A stretch of 64,000 bases of DNA, from contig OY365816.1 in NCBI GenBank assembly GCA_959347315.1, positions 29,046,969 through 29,110,968 on the forward strand. Direction: 5' to 3'. The notes under the pieces were generated by a model, which saw only the letters and a program-made list of their open reading frames with translations, did not search any database and was not told the DNA's origin. Of the stretch, positions 13,028-25,395 are shown piece by piece. Within the stretch, counting starts at the first letter, position 1, and each line of letters starts with the position of its first letter. The DNA comes from Bimastos eiseni. Its lineage: Eukaryota > Annelida > Clitellata > Crassiclitellata > Lumbricidae. Both the position numbers and the translations under genes were made by a program.

Positions 13028-13627
13028 TTATTTTAATTCTCTGAAGGCGATGGTGGATAAAGAGCCATCAGATCCAAACTTAAAGTCTATCAACAACCCT
13101 TCATTCCTCAATCCATCGTAGTGCAGAAGTTTTGCATGTACCCAGAGGTTGCCCGACTTTTGCTTCGGAACAGAAACATCCAGAGGATTAAGCTCAGCAT
13201 CCAGAAGCTGGAATATGTTTTCCTGATCGACCATCAAACGTCTACCGTTGCTGTCTGCATATTCAACATCTGCTGTGTTAAGTGACGACAGATATTGCTT
13301 AACAATACTCCCTTCCACGTCAACCTCCGTCAATTGTTTCTTAAACTCGTAGTTCAAGGAAACGAAGATGAGGTTTCCATTCGCTTTGGGTATGATGCGA
13401 GAGACGTAGAAAAGATTCAGGGACAATCGGATTTGCTTCTGCAGGAATCCGTCCAGGTGGTATATACTGACAACTTCATTCGGTCTTTTCGTTCTTGAAA
13501 TGACGAGGCAGCCATTTCCAGATACGCACATGACATACGCGTCTTCTGGTCCCAAATCACAGATCCTTGGTGAAATAATAAACTGTTGCTGGTCATCTTT
13601 TGTAATCTTGTCGACTGCATTGATTCT
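13028..13627 (-). CDS. Possible beta-propeller (NHL/TRIM-like) C-terminal exon
   Basis: One minus-strand frame of about 200 codons is open from a stop at 13,630-13,628 to a TAA at 13,030-13,028. It has no in-frame ATG near its start, so it would be a terminal exon or a fragment. The composition is protein-like and shows repeated patterns such as GNGCLVISR, NGNLIFVS and DGSLSTI, spaced like the blades of NHL-type propellers in TRIM-like proteins. The acceptor at its left limit (GGTAG before AGAATC) has a poor pyrimidine tract. I do not recognise the protein. It could be a retained exon of a TRIM-like gene, a processed pseudogene fragment, or chance, in that order of likelihood. Confidence 0.4.
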   Translation of the reverse strand, partial: RINAVDKITKDDQQQFIISPRICDLGPEDAYVMCVSGNGCLVISRTKRPNEVVSIYHLDGFLQKQIRLSLNLFYVSRIIPKANGNLIFVSLNYEFKKQLTEVDVEGSIVKQYLSSLNTADVEYADSNGRRLMVDQENIFQLLDAELNPLDVSVPKQKSGNLWVHAKLLHYDGLRNEGLLIDFKFGSDGSLSTIAFRELK

Positions 13628-13630
13628 CTA

Positions 13631-15280
13631 CCTTTTCCCTTTGATGCTCAAAAGATAAACACAATTTGACAGGTTGCAAGTACCTATTCCTCAGTGAGTG
13701 GGTGCGTAGCAGTCGATTGATCGATCTGAAACATCTGAGGAATGGAAGCTTGGTGATTGTGATGATGATGACGACAGGCCTACGCAATGACAATATTTAT
13801 GGAGATCTTCCCCCTCCGCTGAATTTCCTGGGTCTGTCGCTCAGCCGCCAGACATCAAATTGCACGAGGATATAATTATATGTGAAGCGGACTTGAATCA
13901 AGTCAAACGTAGATAGGTCTAATCAAGTTAGAAAAAAATTAAAGTCCGGATGTTGTGCGCATAATAAATTAACCTGGTTTCGTTATCCAACTGGTCGTAA
14001 ATAGACTTAGATGTTGATGTGAATTTTTATTGCTGACGCTTGTTCACCAGAGTACTGCTGATCAGCTGTTTATAATAATATTAACCAATATATCCTACTT
14101 AATTATTTAATAAGTGTTTAAAGCATGATATGTTTCAGAACAAATGTCAAGAAATGTAAAACAGTTTATAAACAATCCTCAATAACCGACTGCGCAGTAC
14201 AAGGACGTCAATTTATCTGCTTTCTTAACATCTTCTAATAGCCACTGTCGCCAACAGAAATTAAGAATGACGCAATATGAAACACACAAAATGCCTCAGT
14301 ATAATTGAAAACCCTCACGAATCAATGCTATTGTAATGCACATTGTTTATTAAGAAACAAATTTAACCAAAAACTGACGACAGCAAAATAAAAAACAAAA
14401 TAATAAAAACATTTCCGAAAATATAACACATAATTATGGAATCTTAAGCAAACAGTTTTTAAGTTTGTCACATCCACGATATATTGATGCAGACCGACAC
14501 ACGCACACATACATTGACTTTCATAGGTTGATTATTTTTCATCTTTGCGTAAATCTTACTAAGAATATACGAATTAGTAAGTAATTGATAAATAATGAGT
14601 GGCGTTAAGACACTTTAATTATAAGGTAATCTTAGCATTCTATTATTTACTGTTCTTGATAACGAAATCTAGTATGAGACATTGAATTATCCTAATGATA
14701 AAATAAAGAAAAAAGTGCCATGCCCAATTCGCCCATACTATAACTTACGGTTTGCACCTCCTTACATTTCAGCGTCGTGTGTTGTGCACTCAGGTGACGT
14801 TCGTAAAAATATCAATTCCGATGAAACAGAATCCAAAGCTTAAGTCCGATCAGAAATTAACTTAGACCATTCACAGTTGAAAACAAACCGTTGTTCCGAA
14901 TTAATTTTTAACAAAAGCGGTGACAAACTTAAAAGAAATCACGGAAAACCGCGAATCAGAGATTCAGAAACATAGATTTCGACGTCATTATGAATGACGC
15001 GTTTAAAGGTTTTAAGTCATCATGTAGGCCTATACGAGGTCTATTTCCGTTTAATGGCAATCAATATTAAGTTTTATTCAGCGCAAGATCATTATTATCA
15101 AGACCGACATTATAATCACAAACTGTTGGTCAAGAAACTAAGTTTATTGATATAAATTAGGCTATAGTTAGATGATTATCAACAATTTGAAAGGATTGCT
15201 TCGTGGGGAATCTAGGGTTTCCTACGATATTATGAGGGGGTCGTATGCCTTTCTTACCCTATTCGGATATTCCTAAGCTC
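13631..15280. other. Intergenic, nothing recognised
   Basis: AT-rich sequence without long frames, strong repeats or recognisable motifs. Confidence 0.55.
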
Positions 15281-15426
15281 ACTCAAAACTGTATCACAGG
15301 CCGATATATTATCGAAAATGAACAGACCCAACTCATGTCCAAACTTACGTCAACCCACCCACCTCTTTCAACCGTGGGAAATCTCTCTCCCAACCCAGCG
15401 CCAATATGAAGTATTTGTGAAATTTT
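15281..15426 (+). repeat. Left arm of 146-bp inverted repeat
   Basis: Begins ACTCAAAACTGTATCAC and ends AAGTATTTGTGAAATTTT. Its reverse complement matches 16,863-17,008 over the full 146 bases with five substitutions and no indels. Confidence 0.95.
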
Positions 15427-16862
15427 AATCCTCAGATTATAATTATCTGAGTCAGATAATTTGTAATCTTAAAGGATTGCGAAAAAATATACAATACAAT
15501 AGATGGCGCTTGGGTGATTTTTACTCTTAATGATCTGCTGTTCCTAGTGGTAAAGTAGTAAGAAGGCAGGTTGAAAGAAGGTAAATAATAAGAAGGTGTA
15601 TACGTAGTAAGAATGTTAGTTTAATAAGAAGATGTACGTATACGAAGTTGGTAGATAGGCTAGTAAGATGGCGAAAGAGAAAGACCAGCACTGGTCGAGA
15701 TGGCAAGCATTATTTTTTCGTTAGCCATTTCTCTCTCGTTGGCTTGGAAACATTTTATATATGTATATCAAACAGCTTTTCTTCTTCTTCTTATGCTGTT
15801 TTGTTCTGTTTTGTTTTGTTCTGTTTTGTTTTGTTTTGTTCTGTTATTTATTTATTTATTTTCAATGAACTTGATATGTGAGTGAATTAACAAAATTCGC
15901 AATCACAATAAGCAAATTTGTATATCCATGTACTTTTCTCATTCCTTAGGGATCATGACAATGATGTTGATGTTGATGTTGATGTTGATGGTGAAGAAGA
16001 AGAAGAAGAAGAAGAAGAAGAAGAAGAAGAAGAAGATATGATGACGATGCTGTTGCTGCTGCTGATGATGATGACGACGATGACGTTGAAGGCGGTAATG
16101 ATGTACAATTCGATCTAAAGGGTTTTGCATTTTAGGTTTTTAAATAATGCCGCTACAACTTCAAACGTCAAAATTTGAAATGTTTAGGTTCTTTAGACTT
16201 CATTGTCAAGCGGTCGAAATTGATTAGAATTGTGATTTATGATGGTCACGTGTCATTTTTGCGTTCATCACTGGAGTTGTCGTTAGTGTCAAATATGCAG
16301 GAGAAATTCATCATGCGTACTTCTAAACCGTCATTTTTTTATCCGGTGTGCGACTGTGCGTACATTAGAGACCTAAAAAGAAGCAACTATAGACCAATTA
16401 ACTTTCTTGAAAAGCCTAGGTTTCAGCCCTCGATGATCGTATACTAAAAATCTTTTTCACGTGAGTTCATACCCGGAAGAAAGCTGTTTTCATCTGTAGA
16501 CCCAACGGCGCAGTTATCGACAACCTGGCAGATATGTTTCCATTCATTATAATCGCTCTTGTTAAAGTTCATTTGCTTGGATACACATAAAGTTTGCGCC
16601 GTCACGCCCACCGTATTGGGTTTAGCATCGATACTATTGATTACAGGTATGTCTGGCGCTGTGGTTTGAAATCGATACAATTGATCAGACGGGTGTCTTG
16701 GGTCGATTCTCGAGCTGTTTTCGTTGAGTTAGGCCTCTGCTACAGTCTGCGAACGGTTGCTAGTCAGCACACCAGTGAATATATCTAAGCGTTTCTGGAG
16801 CTGCGAACTGTAATTATTTTAACAGCCTAACCATGCGACGGTGGCTTGACACCAGTTTACAT
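15427..16862. other. Loop between the inverted arms; microsatellites only
   Basis: Contains a TTCTGTTTTG-type run (about 15,790-15,845), a TTGATG run (15,960-15,990) and a (GAA)n run (about 15,993-16,036). No transposase-like frame is seen. A 90-codon plus-strand frame at 16,175-16,447 has no recognisable motif. Confidence 0.6.
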
Positions 16863-17008
16863 AAAATTTCACAAATACTTCATATTGGCGCTGAGTTGGG
16901 AGAGCGATTTCCCACGGTTGAAAGAGGTGGGTGGGTTGACGTAGGTTTGGACATGAGTTGGGTCTGTTCATTTTTGATAATATATCGGCCAGTGATACAG
17001 TTTTGAGT
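16863..17008 (-). repeat. Right arm of 146-bp inverted repeat
   Basis: Reverse-complement partner of 15,281-15,426, 141 of 146 positions identical. The two arms enclose about 1.44 kb. No clear target-site duplication is visible outside the arms. Confidence 0.95.
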
Positions 17009-17677
17009 AAGTGCGTGGATGCGTTTAAATTAACGCTGCATTCATATCAAGGATGATTAATATAAGTTGTGGGTAATTTAGTTGTCTCCTACATCTCTCT
17101 TACACATAAGTCGATCAGAGTGGGGAAGGGTTTTAACGGGAAACAAGATGTTCCACTGATGACGAAATTCGTAACTGATTCACTCTGGTCTATCATTGAG
17201 TGTAGCGAAGACCTTTAAAACGATGGTTGAAGTGCTCACGTTAGCACAATCAATCGTGGCACAAGAGTGCTGCATTTGAGCAGGGTCTTAGTCTGACTAA
17301 CACATTTTATATTTTGCTTGTAGACCTCAAATAAATATAATATACACAGACTTACTCTCAGACTACAATGTTATTAGATCGCTTTGTATCCGCGCCCCAG
17401 GTTCACGTTTGGGTGTGACCTTGCACGCGTTTTAATATTTAGAATAAAAATGCAACTACTACAAATTCTGCTATTGCTACCGTTATTATTATTTATTATT
17501 GCTGGGTTCTTTTAATAATAGCCTACTTACAAACCATAGGTTTTAACAACGATACTGAACTGGGAGTCATTATCTATAGACGTCTTAAGGGCCGCTATAT
17601 GAGTGGTAAGCTTGAATTCCCTATTTTGTTTATAATAAATAGTATTTCATTTTTCAGTCAAATCCGTCAGTCGAAAG

Positions 17678-20600
17678 ATGGCACCACCGTTCGAGTTCAG
17701 TGCATCACAGCGCGACCTCCGTAATCCAGTCTTCTGGCGTGACGTCACATCGGAACTATTAGTCGTGACGATTCTGATGACGATCATAACCTTCGTCCTG
17801 ATAAGTAACAACGAAAAGGTCTACCCGATCACAACCACCCATCTCGGTCTATTCGCTGGATTCCTCGTTTTTCTGCTGATAGAGGGTTACGGACCCATCT
17901 CAGGGGCTCACATGAATCCAGTTGCCTCTCTGTCACTATGGATCGCAGGAAAGATTTCACTCGCTAGAGGTACAGTACGCACCATCACGCGAATGTGGCA
18001 GAAATTATAGTCGCGAATTTAAAATCGCAGAGGAGGAAATTAATGATGATTGGCAAATAGTAGTAGCAACAACAGTAATAATAAATAGAAATAAATAATA
18101 ATAAACAGTGATTTGTTTCATAAATAATAATGATGAATATCTAGAATAGTTATAATCGTCGCTATTTAAAATGCCCCTTGGGAATACAAAATTATGATCC
18201 CATGGGGACTTATCTCCACATTTTTATAAATAAAAAAATTATGTCCCAGTCAGGCTAAGTGGCGAATCTGTAGCAGATATAATCGCAATTTACTATTTGG
18301 GTAAGCATAAAATGTGTGAAATAGGTGCGTATGGTTTATTTTTTAAACAAAACATGTACATATTTAGGTGTTGAATTTCATCCGTTGGGTGAAGGATCTC
18401 ATGGTGGAGGGTGGTCGATCTCAAAATCAGAGGTTCCGGATCTCGGATCCGGTGGGGTCCGGCTGAATTTAACCGCTAATTGTTGCCATCATTACTATAA
18501 TTTTTTTTCGAACGCGGAAGAAAAGATCTCAGAGTCTCTAAGAAACTAAAACTATTGTCATTATTATAAAAATTCTCGAACTGCAGGTTTTAAATCTAAG
18601 GCATCCCAGCCAGATCCGCCACCTAGCGAATCCATCCGCCATGTCTTAACTCAAGGTGGTTAAATTGTGACAAGACTTCTGTTTTCGGATTTAACACGGA
18701 TGCTCCAAGTGAGTGCAATTGATTGCTTTGCCTTAAAGCAATTTACTGCGGAGGTGATGCAAATACGACCCCCCTAGAGTAAGGACGTATATCTGTGAAA
18801 ATTCATAATACATTTCAGACTTTCAACTGTTACTGTCGTTGTAGCCATATCGTACATGATCGTTCAGACAATTGGAGCAGCTGCCGGAAGTGGAATCGGA
18901 TATGTGTATGTACTGTGTTCGATCCCTGCTCCTTTAAATTCAGTCAATCTGGTCCTTCCTTTTCCTCGCTCCCTCTCCGCCGTCCTCAATCGAATCATTC
19001 ACCCGTCCATCAATCCATCCACCTAAGCTTGTAAGTAGGGCGGTAAGTAGGTAGGTAAGTAAGTAAGTAAGTATAGCAGGTAGCTATATCTCAGTAGCAC
19101 AATGTCACAGGTGTCACTTGGGGAAGATGATTATATGATTATATATTATAAAGTTTCCCTAGTCTTGGGGAATAAGATTGGCACCAAACCGGTAACTGTA
19201 GGACATAGGTATAAATAATTTAAGAAAGCAAACGGAAGATTAGGGCAGAAATTCTTCAGGGCAAGAATTTAACACTTGTGAAATCGTTTCGATGATCGTA
19301 CCGTCTGAGTTGACACTGCAATAGCTTTTAAGAGAAAGCTAGGATATTGGACATGGCGTCCTTACATGCTCGTCATAATTTTCACAAGAGGTTACACGCA
19401 TCATTGGCGCCCACTGGCGACCGACCAACCAACCGTCGTTCGATGACCGCATACTATGTTTTAGACTTACGCCGTGGGCGAAGGTGAACGCAGATCAGTC
19501 ACCCTTTGTAGCCTTCAACCCTGCCAACCATGGCATATCGAACATCCAGGGGGTGGCTATCGAAGCCTTCTTCGCCTTCAACCTCATCTTCGTCGCCCTC
19601 AGTTGTCATGACACCCAGAACCGCCCCTCCCCCGCCGTCATGCCTAGCCTCGTCATCGGATTCTGCGTTGGAATTGGGATCATGGCGGCTGTAAGTCACG
19701 TGTACGATTTATGGGAAGCTGCTGTAATTAATGATTAAAGCTACTTTAATCTTATTAATTCGAGTTAATTACTCTCTTTGATGATCAAATCTCCACTCTA
19801 TTCAACTGCGTCACTCTGTTTTAATCATTAGTAATCAACTCTATAATCTGGCAGCCAACCAGCCAACAGATAAGGGTTCAATGAAATCACTCAACTTAAA
19901 TCAGTAATTAAATCAGTTATATAGGCTTAAAAAAATTGTAATCGATACAGTGTATTTGAAGTTTTGACGATTTCGATTTATTTCCAGGAAGGTTCAATAC
20001 CTCATAGAAACCAAAAACTTTTGACCAAATAACCAGGGCCGTATCGAGGGGGCAGTGGGGCCGTGGCCCAGGGCGCAAATATGGAAAGGGCTCAAATTTC
20101 AAGATGGAATAACTTATTATTCCAAAAAATGTACTATTTTCGAAATGTGGGGCGCCAGATTGATGCTAGGCACAGGGCGCAATTATAGCTCGGTACTGCC
20201 CTGTAAGTAACTTCTCCTCAGCGTGCAACATTTAGCATTCATAATGTCATACTAAAGTCTCAAACTAATTGTTAGTATTCATAGGCATAAACGTCGTCCG
20301 GAGTTTGAGGGAGAGGGCACAGGCTGACATAGATGAGGTTTTAGGGGAGAGGTTGACAAAAATAAAAATTCCTAAACATGTGGACACAGCAAGAAAGGAC
20401 GGAGAGTGGAAAACATGGAAAACACTGTAGACATTTATAATATTTAGGAAATATTTTTAAAAGTTTGGGGGATATAAGCAGCTTCAATCCCTCCACTTAA
20501 AATTTTGGATAGAGACCGTTCCCTCTCCCTCATGTATGTCCGTCTCCCCTAAGACTCCGTCCTCTCAAAGTCCTGCCAAATCCAATGCGATTGATTGATA

Positions 20601-21309
20601 CGCATTCATCGCGTGGGCGTCAACGAACTTTGAGGTAGCCAGACGACGTTGAACTGTTTACATCAATCGATTATGTTAAATCTATTATGTTAAACTGATT
20701 ATGTTAAACCGATTATGTTAAATCGATTATGTTAAATCAATTTTGTTAAATCGATTATGTTAAATCAATTATGTTAAATCGATTACGCCTATGTTTTCTG
20801 ACTCCAGGGAACTCATACGGGGGGTCTGATGAATCCAATCATTGCTCTTGGACCTGCGTTGCTATCCAAAGACTTTACGAACCACTGGGTAAACTATAGC
20901 AACTTATTAAGCTAATCACAATCATCGTTATTATCATCATTAACGTCGTCGTCGTCGTCATCACATCCACCGCTACAACTACCACTGCAACAACAAGGTC
21001 ATCATCATCATCACCGCCATCACCTGTGGCAAGGATGCTTAAAAATGGCGCTATAGAAGTCACATTACATTTCGACGATCACTGCAGACGTGTGCCCGTG
21101 GGTCTATATGTGTCTATGTGCACGCATGTATGTCTGTGTATATATACGTATGTGTATGTCTGTGTATGTGTGTGTTTGGTAGGTCTACTGGGTTGGTCCG
21201 TTCATTGGTGGTCCTCTGGCGGTCGGTGTCTATAAAACATTCAGCCTTATTAAGGATCGATGGGAACCGAAGACATCTGCAGACGATTCCAACGAACTCA
21301 AGCAAACAG

Positions 21310-21356
<47 letters not shown>

Positions 21357-22180
21357 TCCTTCCTCCTTCCTCCTTCCTCCTTCCTCCTTCTTCCTTCTTC
21401 CTTCCTCCTTCTTCCTTCTTCCTTCCTCCTTCCTCCTTCCTCCTTCCTCCTTCCTCCTTCCTCCTCCTCCTTCTTCCTTCCTCCTCCTCCTTCCTTCCTC
21501 CTTCCTCCTTCTTCCTCCTTCCTCCTTTCTCCTTCCTCCTTCCTTCTTTCTCCTTCCTCCTTCCTCCTTCCTCCTCCTCCTTCCTCCTTCTTCCTTCTTC
21601 CTTCTTCCTTCCTCCTTCCTCCTTCCTCCTTCTTCCTTCCTCCTTCCTCCTTCCTCCTCCTCCTCCTCCTTCTTCCTTCCTCCTTCCTCCTTCCTCCTCC
21701 TCCTCCTTCCTCCTTCCTCCTCCTCCTCCTTCTTCCTTCTTCCTTCTTCCTTCCTCCTTCCTCCTTCCTCCTTCCTCCTTTCTCCTTCCTCCTTCCTCCT
21801 CCTCCTTCCTCCTTCCTCCTTCCTCCTTCCTCCTTCCTCCTTCCTCCTCCTCCTCCTTCTTCCTTCCTCCTTCTTCCTTCTTCCTTCCTCCTCCAAGAAG
21901 GAAAACTCGGTCGATTGATTGACATACGGATCAACCAAGTATGCGCCACCATTTTTAACGTTACCGTCTTCAGTCTTTACCGTTATCTGTTATCAATGTA
22001 ACTCCCGAGGGAAGAAATAGATATTTATCAATTATCGGCTTCGGCTGCATGGTATATTGTCGTATCGCTGTAGAAACTATTGGTCGTTTCATAGGATCGG
22101 TGACATCAAAGGACCTATGCCGCCTACTCGAAGAGCTCCAGGCTAAGATCAAAGCCATCGACACCGCCGTTCTCGTCTAG
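17678..22180 (+). CDS. Aquaporin/MIP-family channel, six exons, atypical NPA boxes
   Basis: MIP-family membrane channel of about 300 aa. Exons are 17,678-17,969, 18,819-18,905, 19,465-19,690, 20,808-20,888, 21,183-21,309 and 22,095-22,180. Exon 1 has TM1 ([15 protein letters not shown]), TM2 ([15 protein letters not shown]) and loop [13 protein letters not shown]. Exon 2 has TM3 ([20 protein letters not shown]). Exon 3 has loop C, TM4 ([12 protein letters not shown]) and TM5 ([14 protein letters not shown]). Exon 4 has loop [21 protein letters not shown], exon 5 has TM6 ([17 protein letters not shown]), and exon 6 a short cytosolic tail. The NPA boxes read NPV and NPI. The Arg after the second box is Ile, and the TM5 filter His is Ile. 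Phases from exon 2 to exon 6 match (2,0,0,1). The exon 1 donor (AGAG|GTACAG, phase 1) does not match the exon 2 acceptor (phase 2), so the true first junction is unresolved. An acceptor-like TTTTTCAG at 17,650-17,657 suggests an upstream 5' UTR exon. Confidence 0.88.
20034..20203. mobile_element. Decayed hAT-like MITE in aquaporin intron 3
   Basis: About 170 bp bounded by CAGGGCCGTATCGAG at the left and CTCGGTACTGCCCTG at the right, which are imperfect inverted copies. Flanking octamers CAAATAAC and TAAGTAAC agree at six of eight positions, compatible with an old 8-bp target duplication. No coding capacity. Confidence 0.6.
20668..20786. repeat. 14-bp tandem repeat in aquaporin intron 3
   Basis: About eight copies of CGATTATGTTAAAT ending 22 bases before the acceptor of exon 4. 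Confidence 0.95.
21030..21075 (+). repeat. LINE 3'-tail trace in aquaporin intron 4
   Basis: AAATGGCGCTATAGAAGTCA matches the GGCGCTATA(T/G)AA tail word of the LINE family seen repeatedly in the window. Confidence 0.45.
21310..21895. repeat. About 585-bp pure pyrimidine tract in aquaporin intron 5
   Basis: Starts two bases into the intron as (CT)n and continues as TTCCTCC/TTCTTCC repeats with essentially no purine on the plus strand until CCAAGAAGG at about 21,893. The long translated frames on both strands here are products of this repeat. Confidence 0.97.
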
Positions 22181-22520
22181 CACCTGCCGTGACGTCACAG
22201 CTGCGACGAACGAAGCACCCGATGGGGAGGATGGCGTATCATGAGGAGGTTGCCTGCAGCAGCAGCCGTGGGATGACTGGGGTGGCCTTGATGGGCCATG
22301 CGCTGTTGAGATGAGGGGATGGACTGTAGCGGGGAAGGGTGTTTGCACAAGTGATGTGTGGGCGTGACAAGTTAGACTCGATGATTCGATTGTTCAGGTG
22401 ACGTAATCTCCGGTTTTAATACAATCACACGATTATAACGCCATAAGATATATTGTAATGCATTATATTGATACAGTTGAATGTCTGCGTAGGTAGGTGT
22501 GTGCACATGTGTGTGTGTGC

Positions 22521-22559
<39 letters not shown>

Positions 22560-25154
22560 TTTATGCTACATCTCGCGGTTTCATTAATGTGTTCCTGTTG
22601 GTTTCGCCTCTGAAGACCCTTCTCTATAGAAACTCACAATTAGAATATAGTTAAGATCGTATATACTACCAACGCACTTATAGATTATAATTTAAATATG
22701 CCAATCAATATATATATACAAATATTATATATTATATATATATATATATATATAAAGTCGTTTCCGAACAGATAGCTATTATTTCAACGTCCTTTCGTTG
22801 GAAACTTTGATAATTAGAATGTCATAATATGCTATTTTTAATTAAGATGTAAGTCGTACGTACACTGTACATCATAATGCGAATGTACAATTGGCATAAC
22901 AAAGAATGTAATGGTATACTTGCCTACTCTATTTAAAAATGCATCTATATGTATACAAAAGCTTCTTTCTGATGTTGGCCGTCTTGTGTGTATACCTTAA
23001 TGCATTATCGATTATTATGTCGATATATCATTATTTGACTTTATGTGTCACGTCAAATATTTCACGGACAAAAGGTTCACGGTTCAAAAGGTTATTATTC
23101 GCTCACGGAATTCGATAACAGGAAGTTTGACTGATGATAACGCATGCTTCAATTGGAAGTTTTAATTGATGAGCGAAATATTTCATTAATAGATTATATT
23201 TAGATGAAAACACTTCTAGCTGAAATAGATGTTGGTTGGAAATCATTATAATCATCAATCCAACTTAAATTTTATCGAATATAATGGGCGAATAATTACT
23301 TCTTGGTCGTGAACTATTTGTCCGTGAAGCGTTTGTCGTGTTGGTACCTTGACACACCCCATCCTCCGCCTCCCAGCTCAAACGACACCCGCCTTAACAG
23401 TCTACTCTGCCCATCCTACCACTCTGGCAACAGGAATTGCGCCTCCCCGCAAATGCCCTCTGATTCGCCGCAGCGCTCGTGAATAAGCTTACCCCTACAT
23501 GCGCTCGGCTTTCGAGTGGCACTTAAGATGTTTTCCATCACGATAGGCCTATACATTGTATACAGGCACACTGCAAAAATATTTCACCAATCTCCGGCTT
23601 CTGATTATAAGATCAACTAGCCTACCCCAAATCCCTTCTGGCAATCTCAGCCAAACGAAACTATTATGACGATAATGATCAGCGTAGCCCTCCCCTTTTC
23701 CTCTGACTTGAGACTGACACTACGAGACAGTGGCGGCGTAAAATGGCGTCGAACTCAGTTATATATATATATATGCATATATATATATATATATATATGC
23801 ATATATATATATATATATATATAACAATATTATCCTTATTACCCTCAGACCTTCTTCACAGTGTCGAACCGTTCTATTTTCCGTCTCCAATGGCAACGAG
23901 GGTCCAACGCGTTGCGGGCCGTGTATCCTTGCGCAGGCGGTCAACGGGTGCGGTTTTTACGAGTCTTCTTCACCCGAACTGGCGAAGAGCAAACTTTTCG
24001 GGGGCACTAACGAAGCGAACAGTAAAACTGAAGAGGTCGCTGTTACGCGTTTATGAAGGCAATATTTGTTTGACTCTTTACATTCGGTTAAAATTACTTT
24101 GAAGCCGCTGATCAAAGCTGCGACGCAACCGACGCGGTTGACTGTATCCCTACGCCGTGATTCGGTTAACTGCCCACTCAGGTCCAGGCTCAACAGCATC
24201 TTGAACGGCGTCCGTGCAAGACATTATAACACACACACGCACACACACACACACACAGACGAACGGACAGACCGACAAGACAAACAAACAGACAGGCACG
24301 CACACAGACAGACACAAAGACAGACACGCACGCACACATATATATACAGAGACAGACAGAGAGAGATACACGTAGACCGACACATGTAGTAAGACACACA
24401 CAAACAGACATAGGCCCACGCACAGACAAATACACACACAAACAGACAGGAGGATTAACAGGCAGACATGTAGGCCTACTGCAGCATACAGTCATGATTG
24501 CGTTAATATTGCAACCTGGTCTCCGTTTCGTGCGAGCGATGGGTTACATAGGCCTATATCTGCGAAGGACCTGTTTAAGTATACACCTGTACGAAAGGAT
24601 GGCATCATGGAAGACGGTGGCCAACTATTTGACCTGCCAGCAAAAGTGTTTGTCAGTTACTCAGTCTTAAAGTTTTCATTAGGCCTGATCGATTCTTTGA
24701 AATGTATCTGAGTTGAAGTTAAACATGCGATCATTAGTAACTCCTTCTTTAGCTCACAGGACACTTTGTTTTCCTAACTGTTCAAACAGTCGTTGAAATG
24801 ACATTCAACAATTTAAACATCATGTTTTGGCTAGCGAAGAGAGCGCTTCTGGGTAGATTTTGAAGAGGCGCTATAATATCACGTTTCATAGATTCATCGA
24901 CAACATGAGGTGTCGCTTAATACAGCTAATACGACTATGAAATCGGGGGAAACTAAATATCTAGGAGAGAGCAGGAATTTATAGTTTCATGTGGAAACGA
25001 TTTAAGAGTATATAAAGACAACGAAACATTAGTAGTTCAAAGTGTTTTTCTGCGACTAAGCTTAAGAGCTTTGAACAAATGATTCGTTAGTACCTCTGCT
25101 GATCGAGTTCACCTATTGAACTTATTATTGTAGCCTATATTTAAAGGCCAGGCT
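22181..25154. other. Intergenic between aquaporin and first Hox gene, part 1
   Basis: No gene seen. Microsatellites are (GT)n 22,500-22,560, (TA)n 22,710-22,756, TA with GCATATAT interruptions 23,760-23,822, and CA/CAGA/CACG tracts 24,229-24,460. A block near 23,460-23,520 (GCTCGTGAATAAGCTTA...CTTTCGAGTGGC) is a copy of the repeat near 11,570. A LINE-tail trace lies at about 24,840-24,890. Confidence 0.6.
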
Positions 25155-25395
25155 TAAATGATTAAAAGGTGTCTTGTAACATCGCAATATTACGAGCAAT
25201 AGTTTCGAGTATTTAGTGACATCTCCTGGCTACAAGAACCGTTCACCTCTACCTTACCACCAAAGCTTCACCAGCTGAGGTTTTACGCCATTGATAAAAC
25301 GATACCAACGGCCATATAATTATAGCGTCAGAAAGAAACAATTTAAGGGTGTCTTAAAATAGCGTTATATTCGCTCTGGTTCATAGTGCTTATTT
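25155..25395 (+). repeat. Interspersed repeat family B, two partial copies
   Basis: 25,155-25,262 carries GATTAAAAGGTGTCTTGTAA, CAATATTACG, then TTTAGTGACATCTCCTGGCT and ACAAGAACCGTTCACCTC. 25,345-25,395 repeats the first half. The same ordered blocks occur at 31,820-31,880, 33,425-33,490 and 33,577-33,680. Confidence 0.7.

Noticed and set aside
21114..21952. Several frames of 220-274 codons on both strands
   Set aside because: They are translations of the pyrimidine tract, rich in Ser/Phe/Leu/Pro or Lys/Glu/Gly/Arg, inside an aquaporin intron.
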